Part shown: in pieces, positions 42,457-57,400 of the stretch
Layout: each line of letters opens with the position of its first letter
Position numbering within the stretch: the first letter of the stretch is position 1
Origin: Fratercula arctica
Lineage: Eukaryota; Chordata; Aves; Charadriiformes; Alcidae
Assembly: GCA_947846985.1 (NCBI GenBank)
Contig: CANTUZ010000020.1
Span: 6,421,459 to 6,485,458, forward strand
Direction of reading: 5' to 3'
DNA length: 64,000 bases
Made by a program: the position numbers and the translations under genes
Notes under the pieces: generated by a model
Told to the model about the DNA's origin: nothing
Databases searched by the model: none
What the model saw: only the letters and a program-made list of their open reading frames with translations

Positions 42457-42462
42457 AATAAA
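42457..42462 (+). terminator. HSD11B1: Poly(A) signal of HSD11B1 copy A
   Basis: AATAAA 273 nt after the stop codon, followed by a GT-rich stretch (TTTTGTGTGTTCTGTGG), a good downstream element. Predicts the transcript end near 42480. Confidence 0.8.
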
Positions 42463-42479
42463 ACTTACTAACTTGACAG

Positions 42480-43866
42480 TTTTGTGTGTTCTGTGGGGTT
42501 TTTTTATCCCTTGCTGCATTACTAAATGCTGCTGTAAACAGGCACAACTCCACTGACTTGCCTTTCACAGGCAAGTTGAATCCTTGCAGTAATCATCATT
42601 TCGTTTGAGGAATATCTTCCTTTTTAGCCTATTTTTTTAATTAGTTTAATGGCCAAATCAAGTGCAAGTTTTTAGCCCAAGCAGAACTTTCCAAACGTGG
42701 TGGACAGTTTCTTACACCATTATAACAGGACGATGCCCTGTAGACACTGGGAGCTGCCGCACCAGCAGCCGAAGGCACAGGCTCGGGCCCCAGCGGCGAT
42801 GCCCGCTGGATGCCAAACCAAAGCACAGCCCGCAGCGAGCTCTGCGCTTCTTCCCTCAGCCTGACAGCACCGCCTGGGCTGGTGTATTTACATCTAACAT
42901 GGCTCTGGCCATTGGAGCACCAACTGTTATTCTGAGACAAAGCAACACAAAACCCCCCAAACTCTTCCCACCGAAGCACTCCCCAGGATCGGTCTGCTCC
43001 TCGCTTTCTACAGGAAATCAGGAACCGGCACTTCCATTTTCCTTATCCTGAGATTGCCTACACAAAGCAGTGCATGGGGAGTGGGCTTTACCCTTTAAAC
43101 TTTCAGAAAATTATTTGCAAACCCGTTTGCCATATGCCCAGGCAGACGCTGAGCAGTGTGACACGCAACACTCGGGAAAGCTGAAGATGTTTATTATTCA
43201 CCTGCTTGGCTCTTTTACTGCCTTATGCAATCAGTGGATTCCTCAACACAAGAGCGCAATTTTTGAGGTGTAAGAGCCACCCAGCAAACACCAATCGGTG
43301 GTATCACACAGGATAAGCCAGAAACACTGATACAAGATCTGAAAAACGCAAACTTTGCCAGCCCTGCTCTCTCTAGGTCCTATGAGCCTGTCCCATGGTG
43401 ATCACTGGTGATTAATAAATCCTTGTGGCAGCCAGCAAGGAAGCGCTGCCTCAGTTTTAGACATGGAGCAGAGAGATAGAAGGATGCCCGTTCCATGGAG
43501 GGCTGCACTGAGGGGACAGGGGTGTCCCAGCCCCAAAGGCAGACACCAAACAACACACCCACTGCTCTACGGAGCAAAAAAGCTTTGCAGTGCCTTGCCT
43601 TCAATGGTCTCAAACACGCACCTGAAACTCCTGGCAAAAGGGTGCAAAGGGACAGCCTAAAGTCCAAAGCAACATGCTCCATTAGGTTAATGTTTGCTAA
43701 ATTACAGGAAGCACAAAGAATGGTCCAACAGATACCAGCAAACTTGTGCAAGACAAGAATCGGTTCAAAACTGCCAGCACTCTCGTCTGCAACCTACTGA
43801 CGTGTCCACCTCCCGCAGTCAGAGCCACGGAGTCTGTCTCACTCCTGCCCGTACTTCTGCAGAGGG
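42480..43866. other. Interval between the two HSD11B1 copies
   Basis: About 1.4 kb between the copy A poly(A) site and the copy B ATG. It must contain the copy B promoter, but no TATA box or clear first exon was seen. No repeat recognised. Confidence 0.55.
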
Positions 43867-47014
<3,148 letters not shown>

Positions 47015-47455
47015 CCCCCAGGGCAGCGAGTGTGCTGGGACACCTTGGGCCAGGCACGAGGGATTTGGGTGTTAATCTGGCTACTCAGGTGCCCTTTTCC
47101 ATGCCACCAGGGCAGCCCCATGCTGGTGCACCCCAGCAACCCGAGATGGGATGCGCCAGAAGCCTGCAACACACAGCATGAAAATGTCCTTTTTAGTAAT
47201 GAACTCTTGCAAGTGGTTTTTTCTGACCAAGAACCACTTCAGAGAAGCTCTGGGCAGCAGGATCTGCTGCCAGTGTCCCGCTCAACCTCCAGAAACTGTT
47301 CCCCCCTCAACAGCCCCAGCGGCAGCGGTGCCGGGCACTGCAGGGAACGAGCTGAGCCACGGCCCACAATGAGCACAAACCACCCAAAGCCATGAGAGCG
47401 TCTTTGAACCGGGAATTTTTTTGTCACATACCCCTTTTAGGCTGGTCTTTGTAAA

Positions 47456-47461
47456 AATAAA
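47456..47461 (+). terminator. HSD11B1: Poly(A) signal of HSD11B1 copy B
   Basis: AATAAA 442 nt after the stop codon, followed by a T-rich/GT stretch. Predicts the transcript end near 47485. Confidence 0.75.
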
Positions 47462-47484
47462 TCCTACGTTACTTTACAAGATCT

Positions 47485-50400
47485 CTGCTTCTACCTGTGT
47501 TCCTTTTCAACGTGCATAGGCACACAGCCCTTATCAGCACCCAGCTGGTTAAACCGACCTCCCTGCATGATTTGCATTAACGCAGCTTTCACTTCTCTAA
47601 AGACCTTAATGAATTTCTGCCATTCCTGACCTCTCCTCAGCTCCCGATACAGACTTTTTTTCCTTTCCAATCTGCAAGAAGCCTTAAAATAACAGCATTA
47701 CTGAACTTCCCTAAGTCTGGATTTTTCTACCCCAAAGCAGCTCGGGGAGACTCAGTCACCGAGTGCCCTAAGCAGCTCTGTGAACCAGCGCTCAACCTCC
47801 GCGTGTCAGAGACCGATAAAGGGAGATGGCCCAAAAGATAACTGCTGGCTCTGCTTAGGGAGAAGCTGGAGACTTTGGGGTCCCAAGGTAACCTGAATCC
47901 CCCCGCAGGCCGGGCCCCTGTGCCCCGCAGCCGGGCTGCGAGCAGAGACAGGAACCGGGGCTCGGCTGCGGCTGCAACGTTTCCTGTTTTACAGAGTGAG
48001 TAAAATAGCGAGAGCAGCAAAATGAGGTGGTTGGCACGAAGATGGCAGTTGGAGCGTGTTCGTGCCCGATAACCCCTCGCTCACCCCACTCCTCTGCAGC
48101 AGTCGAGGGTTAGGACGGGACCCCTCGGGCCAGGTAAGTGCCCGCAGCGCCGGGGCCAGTGAGGGATGGAGGGGAGCGGAGGCTGCTGCGCTAAAGGCAG
48201 CAGTGTGCACCTTTTTTCCTCTCTTTTCACCCCGCTTTCAGCCTACACCATTGATACCGGGAGGCTGTAACATGAACCAGCAAGAAGCACTTTTTTTTTT
48301 TTTTTTTAGTTTCCCTTGAAGCAAGAAGTGTAACAGCTTGGAAAGCAAAGATAAAGGACATGTTTGTTAGAGTAATTTGGGGTAACAGAAGGAGGAAATA
48401 GAGTATTAGCGTGTCAAGAAGGCCTCAACAGTTTGCCCAGTTTGGGGTGAGTAATGGCCTGTGTATTTCTTTAAGCTTTACCTTGCTTTAAAGTGCATTT
48501 TTGGTTAACTGAGGCTATTACATGGGCAGCACTTGGGATGCACCATGACAGGCTGGACAGCCCAGAGGCAGCGCGGGTGGGAGAGGGGCTGAGCTATTCC
48601 TGACAGGAAGGGCTGGATGAGCAGGGACCGAGCACGACGTACGAGGTCCGGATTGAACGTGCAATTGGGCCATTTCTAAAATTAAGAAAAATTAGCTGAA
48701 AAAATACTTTTAAAAGCGTTCGGGAGAGTTTGGAGCAGTTTGGCTGTAGATACACACTTTGTCCCAAGCTCTAGAGTTCGTACCCAGCCTCAAGGGAGAC
48801 ATCGCGGGGTGCTGGCGTACAGCCAACTTCCATTTCTCTGTGTGAAGCTGTTGGCCAGACCTTGCCTTGCTGCTGGGCAAAGGAAAGCACGTGTGCACCA
48901 AGGGACTGTTCTCATAAGATGTGAAAGGTGCATGGGAATACCCTGCTCAGCCTTTTATACCCCCAGACTCTTCCAGCTCTAAGTATATCACAATAAGAAA
49001 CACCTGAATAGTGAAATACTGTTGGGATCCTTCAGTACATTTAAGTTAAAATTAGAGATGCTTCAGAAGCTATTCAAAGAAGAGAATATTCAAATAAAAA
49101 TGAATTAAAGCACATAAGCAAGTGCCATACTTCAGGGGTCTCAAAGCCCACATCCCACACAGGGCTCAGGGTTGGGAGCAGCGTCCAGGCTGTGGCTTTG
49201 CAGGCACCTTCCTTGCCCAGAGCAAGAGCGGAGGGCCCCGAAAGCGCTGGTCTCCTTCCAAGGGAAGCCCTGACAGTGAAAAGACAGCACTAGCAAAGAG
49301 CTTTGGGTACACCACAGCTAGCACGAGGACAATAAAAAGAATTACGGAGCAGATTCTAATGCACACTAAAAAGCATGGAAGTATTATACATGTAAATGGG
49401 GTTTACTTCTTCCCATTTTTTTTTCCATTAGACTCAACAACTTCCTAATTGCTTGAGACAGAATGAGACCAATAACATTTTGGTGGTTTTGTTTGACACT
49501 GAAGAACATTTAATATGAATTTTCAGAGACTTAAATTCTTTTTTTTTTCCCCCCTCCTTCCTACATTAACATGATTTACTAAACATGAGAAAAGCCTCAC
49601 TCACACACCAGACGCAGCTCAGGCTGAGCTCCCTGGAGCCGAATACCCTCCGAGCATCATTCACGAGATGTGCACAGGGATGACGAGCCTCTTCACTGCC
49701 GACGGGGCGAGGGGGGGACAGCTTCCACTCAGGGGAATGAAGGCAGAAGAGCAGTTGTAGGTAGTTGTTGCTCAGCTTTAACTGATGCAGAGACAATGGC
49801 CCAAATACACTTGATACGACCAAAGTCCAGTAAAAAACAATGCACCGGTGGCTTGCAACTGTGCAGAGAAGTCAGCAGGAGGGAAGAGGTTTCATATCTA
49901 CACCTGCATGCGCACACAGATAGTGCAACGGTGCTGGAGCAGAGCAGTTTCTCCTTCAGCCAGGCCACTGCCTTGTTTGGGCCACAAAGTCCCCAGAAAC
50001 GGAGGCAGAATTTGTGCCTGAGGCAAACTGGAACCATTGAGAGCCTGTGCACCCAGTTCTTGAGCACAGCTTAATAATGAATTAATCCCAAAGTGTAATG
50101 ATCAGTCACTACGCTTGTAGTTGCAATGAAGGAACCAAGTCGCGGCTTGGCTAATGCATGGGCCCAGGGCTGCAGGAGGGAACGGGAGGGCTAAGTGTTG
50201 CCCAGCATCCGAGCCACGAGCCAGGGAGGGCGGGAGCAACCAGGAGGTAAGAGAAAGCAGCACTCGGTAGCTGTGGGCTTCAGGCTCAGACCTGCAGGGA
50301 CTTTGCCAGATACCCAACCCTGCAAGGGTTTCACTGCTCCAGACCCCTCTGTGCACACAGAAAAGGCAGCCACCACTAAGAAATATAATGCAACTGCTTG

Positions 50401-50924
50401 AAGAGTAAATCACACCACAGCACCACTATATTTGGACCTATCAAAAAAAAATGGTAAAAGAAATGCACACTTAAAATAAGCTTACTGTGGCAATAGCAGC
50501 TATTGCTCTTCCTGCATTTTCATTGTTTTCTTTAGGCTGGCAAAAGAGCTTTAAGAGCATGCACCAAAGAAGCAGCCTGAGTAACAGAGGGATCTCATTT
50601 TATCAGGAAAGGAATTGTCTCGGAGAAAGCAGTGGAAGGATCATTACTTGGTAGGGAAGCCAACTTCACGAGGTTGCGTTAATTGTTTGAAATTCTGTTC
50701 CCGGCATCCCCTGGGTCAGCACCGCCCAACAGAGGAGCAAGAACAGCGCGGTGTGTTTTACAGAGCCAACATGTACAAGTTCATGGACAACAGATTTCTC
50801 CAGGAATATCACTTGCATCTGTTGCATGTGGACTCTAGAATCAGTGTCCGATACCTCACATTTATTTAATCTTAGAAATAATCTGTTTTCATTCAAATGA
50901 TGTCTTTTCCCTTGTTTTCACCAG
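47485..50924. other. HSD11B1 copy B to TRAF3IP3 exon 2 interval
   Basis: About 3.4 kb without recognised coding sequence. A CpG-containing segment at about 47900-48133 ending in a perfect CAG|GTAAGT donor is a candidate TRAF3IP3 non-coding exon. The rest is AT-rich with T runs (48292-48308, about 49540-49550) and no recognised repeat. Confidence 0.5.
47900..48133 (+). promoter_or_regulatory. TRAF3IP3: Candidate TRAF3IP3 promoter and non-coding first exon
   Basis: A GC/CpG-richer island in AT-rich DNA, with ETS-like cores (AGGAACCGG, TTTCCTG). It ends at CCAG|GTAAGT (48133/48134), a strong donor with no other gene to serve. The first TRAF3IP3 exon with coding sequence begins at an acceptor at 50925, so an upstream exon is required. 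Start not resolved; this is inference from position and the splice site. Confidence 0.4.
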
Positions 50925-51429
50925 GACAGAGGTCCTCGGGGTGGACAGGGCAGTCACAAACCAGCAGAGCTGTACCCAACATGATCAGCCAGCCCGAGAA
51001 GGCACGGCCGCGGCACCGGCATGCGAGCGAGACCTACGATGAGAAGTGCGAGCGGCGGCACGAGACACGGGAGAACCTGCGGCGGCGAAACAACGTGACG
51101 ACCTGCCGCCGCCTCGGGAGGGGAGTGGAGGAGCCATCGCAGAGCCCCCGGCAAAGGGAGTTCCTGAGGAGGAGAAACCTGGCAAGCGATGCTGGGAGGA
51201 CACCACCAGGAGAGGAGCCCACAGCACGCGTCTCCCCGGACCCCTCCTCACGGGTGGATCCAAGACTGTCCATCCTGCTCCAGGTAACGCCTGCCCCTGG
51301 AGCACAGCTCAATGCTCTGCCTGCTCCAGCTAGCACCCACTCAAGCAACCACAGCCTGTCCACCGATTGCATCAGCATCGGGATCCAAATCAAAGTACAG
51401 ACAAAAAGTGAGAATGCACCAACAAAAAA
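50925..51429 (+). CDS. TRAF3IP3: TRAF3IP3 first coding exon, two possible donors
   Basis: Acceptor TTCACCAG ends at 50924; the ATG is at 50981 after 56 nt of 5'UTR. Encodes the basic N-terminus and a low-complexity linker ending GIQIKVQTKSENAPTK. I chose the donor AA|GTGCAT at 51430 although it is weak, because only its phase joins exon 2 and gives KNCGIAVLNK, parallel to human TNYGVAVLDK. A stronger CAG|GTAACG donor at 51284 lies in phase 0 and would join in frame to the 30-nt exon instead. Confidence 0.75.
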
Positions 51430-54400
51430 GTGCATTTCCTTATGAACTGCAGAGTTGGGCACGGGTAAACGCTGTTGCCTCCCCGCTGGCATGCTCCTCT
51501 CCTGTTTTCCAAACCCCGACCCAGACAGAAATTTTCCACCATTCCTCCGAGTAAAACCCTACATCCTAGCTGCCAGATTGCAGTTTTCCACTTAGAGAAA
51601 TTATTTTTACCCTTGAAAACTGAGGTCTAAACACCGGGCTTCCCTCCATCACCTTCACTGTTAGCAGGACGGGTGCAGGAATTAGGAGACTCCCTGGTAT
51701 TCATTCCCTACCCAGCGCTGCACAGCTAACAGCAGCCCAGAGGGCTCACTGCCTTGAACATCTATAGAAAGATGCAATGCAAAACACCCCAATCTGAGAA
51801 CCAGATTTCCTTCTAAACTTGTATCCCATGCAAAATGAATAATTCCCCTGGTATGCTGTCAGTTCATCCTAGGGGCTTCGCAAACCTCTGTGAGCAGAGA
51901 GTTGAATGTGAGATGACTTTACGCAGGCACACCCTCAAGCCCCCTTTGCAGTGCAAGAGCGTGCAGAGCAGTTACCTGCCTCCTGCTGCCATTTGGTTCA
52001 CTGGGTTTAATCACCCACTAGACAGCAGGAATCTGCAACAAGCACTTACACGCACACAGCCCATGCACGGTGCCTTCCCCTGTTTGCTTTTGCAGAGATA
52101 ACAAAAGTGGGAGGCTGCTGGGGCAGAGGGGCGATGGGGCGAGCACCCCACTGTCCCAGCCCCACAGGGAAGCCAGTGCCAAACAGGAACCTCTGTAGCA
52201 AAGACACATGCCAGGACCCAGCTCCCTGCCACCAAAACTCCTCATCTTTTCCAAAGATATCTCAAGACACTTTGGGAGGGTTCCTTGTTCTGTTCTGATG
52301 TCCCCCCTCCAGAAGCCAGCAGGGTTTCCCCCACTTCCCCACAGAGCTCTGGAGCTGCTGCAGCCACATCAGCAGATCCTTGTGGATTTGCCATGGTTTC
52401 TTGGCATCTCCCTGATGCTCTTCACCCAACCACTGCATGGACAAAGCCTGATCCAGCCACAGCCCATTTTGGAGAGATGCTCACTCAAGCTGCCCTCTCG
52501 TTCCAGCACCCATGGAGCTGCCCCACGTTCTCCCCTGCACACTCCCTGCTCAGCCTCAGCATCCCCCTCGGCATTTCAGCAGAAGCTGTCCCCAAGCATG
52601 GTGCCTCCGTGAACACCCAAGGTAGGCGAGGATGCTCAGGTTTCCCAGCACAACAGCAGCCATGGCATTTCCCTCCCACCTTGAAGTCTCCATCGAGCAG
52701 TTTGGGATGCGAGCCGGTAGCTCCCCTCAAAGCCGAGCTCCCTTGCCAGCAGCCCCAAATCTACACCAAGTTTCACCATCCCAGTCTGAGTTTCCCCTGC
52801 AAACTGCAGGTGTTAAGAACATTTTTCCTGTGGAGCGATAATCCAGCCCAGCCCATGGGTAAGAACCCGTGCTGCTGCGCTGCTGCTCTGCCCTATGGCT
52901 TCCCTGTAAAGGCCCCAGATTATCCAGAGGGCTGGGGCTGACCTCAGCCTTCGGGATTACTTAACTTCTACTTCTCAGCCCATCTGAGCAGGACCCTCCT
53001 CTGCCTTTTGTCCCCATTGAGTTGTGTTACTGGATGCTGTGTAAACAACTGCTCTCCAGCCTAGAGGCAATGCCACCTCCCGAGACGGGTGCTCAAACAG
53101 AACTCCACAGCCCATGGGACAGGGGGATCTGTCACATCCTTTCGCTTTGCTTTCACAGGAACCCAGACCCTTACAAATCCAAGCACAGGAGTGAAAGACT
53201 CGAGCCAGCAGACAGAGTAAGCCAGTCCTCCCCTCCCTCCCTGGGCTGTGAATTCGGGTACCCGCAGGGCAGCAGCCTCCGATGCCCAAGCCCAAGCGTG
53301 TTTCACCTCGGCACAAGCCTTTGCTGTACAAATAGCCCCACTCTGCTGGGCTGGGGCAGTGGCTGGTGTCCATGGACTGCTCCAGACCCCGCATCGCACT
53401 CGCCTCAGTAACACACTTTCTTTTTTTATTTTAGTTGTGGAATAGCAGTTTTAAATAAGGTAAGCAAAACACAGATAATAACTAGCCTTGAACTCCTGCA
53501 AATTAAATCAGTTTCTAAACTTTCTGACCAGTACATTGACTGGTGCTAAATTTCTGTAGTTTCCAGAATGATGACTCTGCTCCTATAGGCGAGAAAGGCA
53601 CTTCTGTCCCACAGGTATCGACTGTTCTCGTTCAGCCACTGCCCTGATTTGATACCCGACATGGCAAAGATGCCATGACTCCAATGCTGTAAGAGTTGCT
53701 GCAGAAAATATTTTCACTTCCCTGGAAAAAACAAACAAACGAATCCCAGCAGGCTCTCCTCCGCCACCCAGACATAGGCTGTTAACTTCAGTTTTATTTC
53801 AAAATATTTGGATCTTGTAGCCAGTTCATAAAATGTTTGTAAACTGAAACAATCCTACCATTTTTAAACACTTCCCCTTTCCCTTTCAGGAAATGGTGCA
53901 GCTGTCCAACTACCTGAAGGTAGGTACCAAACATTGTACGTAACCACCAGGAAAGCAGGTCTTCAGCCAGTACTACACCACTTTTAAAATTATAATTATT
54001 CTTAAATAAAGAGGTACTACATACTCAATTTTCACATGACTAAGAAAGCCTACAGGCAAGCCACTGAGCCCAAAGACTTGTCTGAAACTCCCAAGCAGAG
54101 GAAGCCCTGACCCTGAGCTGGAGGTGGGAGCCGGGCTGTCCCCGCCAGCTCTGGGGGTCCCCGCCAGCTCTGGGGGTCCCTGCTGACCCGCTCTCCCCTT
54201 CCTGCAGGAGGCCCTGCACCGTGAGCTGCTCCTCAAGCAGAAGATGGTGATTTTGCAGGAGCTTTTCTCCACGCTGCTGCAGGCATCCGAAAAATCCTGG
54301 CAGGTACCTGAGAGCTGCAGGAGGCGATTCCTGCTGGGGCTGGGGGAGGTTTTGCCTTGGTGGGACCCAGCTTATGTACAGAAGCCAGAGCTCCCCACGG

Positions 54401-57400
54401 GTCTCACCCTCTTTCCAGGAGCTCAGCTCTCGCTCTGCCCAGCTTCAGGGCTTTACAGGCTTGGAGATGTCACAGCACTGTCCCCTAGCAGACAAGACAT
54501 TGAGCAGAACCCTCCACCTGCAAGTAGCTGCTTGCCCTGCCTCTCTCCTTGCCATCACCTTGCTTTTTAGGGAGGGTTGAACACAAACTCAGAAGTTAAG
54601 AGATCACTTTGCTTGAAGTTTTTCCCTTTTGAGCCCCAAAACATTGTTACAAAATGTACTTTGCTTTCAGACCAACAGGAAGTGTAAAACCCTTTTCTTC
54701 TGTAAGGTTGGGGTTTTGTTTTTTCCTTTTTATACTTGCCTTTCCCACTTTTTCTTAAATAAAAAGCACACAGAGCTCTACAACTGGGGAAAAAAAATTA
54801 AATGGACCCAAACAACCACCTTGCACCAAATTTTCTTTCCTAGGCAAAACAAATTTCAAATATTTTGAACCAATTTTTTTTTTCTTTTTTTGGCAAAATG
54901 AAAATTTTAGATGCACCAAACTGATGCATCCAAGTGCTGGTAAACACCGTGTTGGATGGGGGAAAGACAGATTGTTTCTTAATCTGGGAACGCAACGGCT
55001 AAAAAACCCCACCCAGCGCATACAGCTTCCCTGCTGAGCTCCTGGCCACCCAGGCTGCTCCTCACCAGGACACGCAGGGACATCCTCTGCCCCGGTTCCT
55101 GGCGGGGATGTGTTCTGGGCCCCAAACACAGCTCGGGGAACCCAATGCCACGATGCTCTGGCCCATCTGCTTGGCCTCAGGTGCTCTGCTGAATCGGGGC
55201 CCTGCATCAAGCTATTTCCCCACAGCTCAAACAAAATCCTCTGGGCAGCACTGAAAACCAGGGCCCATTTCTTTTCTTTCAGGAGGCAAAATTAAGGTGA
55301 TGCATTTTATACAACATATGAAGTGTTTTATATAGGGTTATTAAATCAAGAATTTACAGTTCATTGTGCCATTAAAAAAAGTGGTTTGAAAGTTCTGTTG
55401 GGGCAGAAAAGCGAGTGATTGGGTGAGATGGTGCAAAAAACTTGTGTTAGATGTACTGCGGTTAGAAATTTCCGCCTTCGCTTGCTTCTTCAAATATAAT
55501 TTGAGCAGGAAAAAACACCCTGACACACTCTGCAGGAAGTAGCCATGAAACCTCAGATTAGAAACAGGTGGGTGCACTTTGCTTCTTGCTATCGCTGCTA
55601 CAGAAGAGACTTTGCTGCTGCCTCTCATGCTCAGCCTTTCATCGGACTAAAAATTAACTCGCTGCTGGCACTAGAGCCAACAGGGCAAACGAGGCAGACG
55701 CTGCCTGCTTGGAGGGCTCCCCGGGAGCTGCGCCGAGGGAGGGAGGCAGGGGGCAAGGGCCTTCTCCAGGAGGTACAGACAGGTCCTACACAATAATGCT
55801 GTGCTGTGGAAATCGATGGCTTGTTGCCCATTTCCATGCCCAGGTGAGATGACAAATGCTTGTTGCAGAGGCTTTTTAATCCATTCCAATATTTTGGGTT
55901 TCAGAGAAGTGTGATTCATACACTTGAATGATCTGGCAATAACTCTTGAGATGGCCACAGTGTCATTTTTGAGATGCTGCTCGTGTTCGCGGGTGCTCAT
56001 GGTGTGATGGAGCAAGCAAATACTCTGCAGGGGGATGGGGTGTAGTTAAACTGAAGGGATAAAGCATTTGGTTCTTTCCCCTTCCCACGATTTTAATTCT
56101 AGGTTAGAGACACCTTCCTATCACAGGTCTGTACCTTAAGTCCTCCATCTGTTGTAAAATTTGCTTAGCTGATTCAAAAATGCTGCCAGATGAAGGAAGC
56201 TAAGTAAGTCTCAGTTATTAAGAGTAATTACTTTTAAACTGTTCTCTTCTTAAAGAAGAAATTTGCTACTTTAATATATTTTCTTCCCTTCCTGACTATT
56301 GAACCTGACTTTTGGAAGTACCTTGCAGCTCTGCAGAGTTTAAGCTCTTTGTCATTCCCAGTGCATTCCTACTTCTTTTCCTAGCACAAGCATCATGTTT
56401 GGGCAAACTGGAAGCCTTCCAGACACAGCATTTATTATCACTGCTTTAAACCAACCATTTAAAATCAGTAAGGGAAGGAGTATTAGAGAATTCACTGATC
56501 ACAGGACAAGCAGAACACTACAGCTGTCAGCCAAAACCAGTTTAAAATACTTATACGGCACTTAAATAACAGCAGTAGAGAAACGTAGAAGAGTTTGAGA
56601 GAGGTTTTGAAGCTGCCCATTCAGGTAACCTCCAGTCTCTGCAGAAGAGGGCTACAGAGGATTCAAACCCAGTATTTGCAAGAGTGGGCGTATTTTGAGC
56701 ATGTTAGCCCTAATCCTGTCCTCCGCATGGCTTTCAGTTGGTGTCCTCGGGCTCTCTCGCAAGGCACAGTGCAGGGATCCCCAGGTAGGGTTCAAACAGC
56801 ATCACCAGAGACATGGCAGAAGAGAGGAAAAACCACCACGGGGATGGCGGCTATAGGGTTCTGTTATTGTTTTGTTTAGTTGTGGGTGGGGGGTTGTTTG
56901 GTTGGGTTTGGGGGGCTGTTTTGGTTTTGTTTGGTTTTGTTTTTTTTTAAAAAAAAAAAACAGCCCCTTTCATGTAGATAATCTTCAACACAAGGGCTTG
57001 ACCATGATTTGCTCACATAACTTTTCTGGTCAGAAGCATAATTGCTTATGCCCTCCCACGTATGTGCGCACACTCACCCCCCACTGCCACGCTGTTCTGG
57101 TAACAGCCCTAACAGACAGCGTATTCCATTTAGGGAAAGCTTTATGGTTTTTGCCAACTTAAAAGCTGCATCTCCATGAAAGGAGTTTGCCAGCACATTT
57201 CTGCTCTCACGCGTAGGAAGGGCCCGGTGCTCTGCTACCTTGTACTTTGCACAGTCATTTACTTCTGTGCACAACTGCCGTACCACCACCACCCTCTAAC
57301 ACGAGCCTTTGCAGACAGCACAATAAAACAAAGTGCAGAGAAAAACTTGGCATAATATTTCACATATAAAAATGCTTTTCAAAATTCCACCTACTTTCTA

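Noticed and set aside
50897..50980. Upstream in-frame ATG extending TRAF3IP3 by 28 codons
   Set aside because: The 3' splice acceptor ends at 50924, so the upstream ATG is intronic. The human protein starts at the MIS motif, equivalent to 50981.
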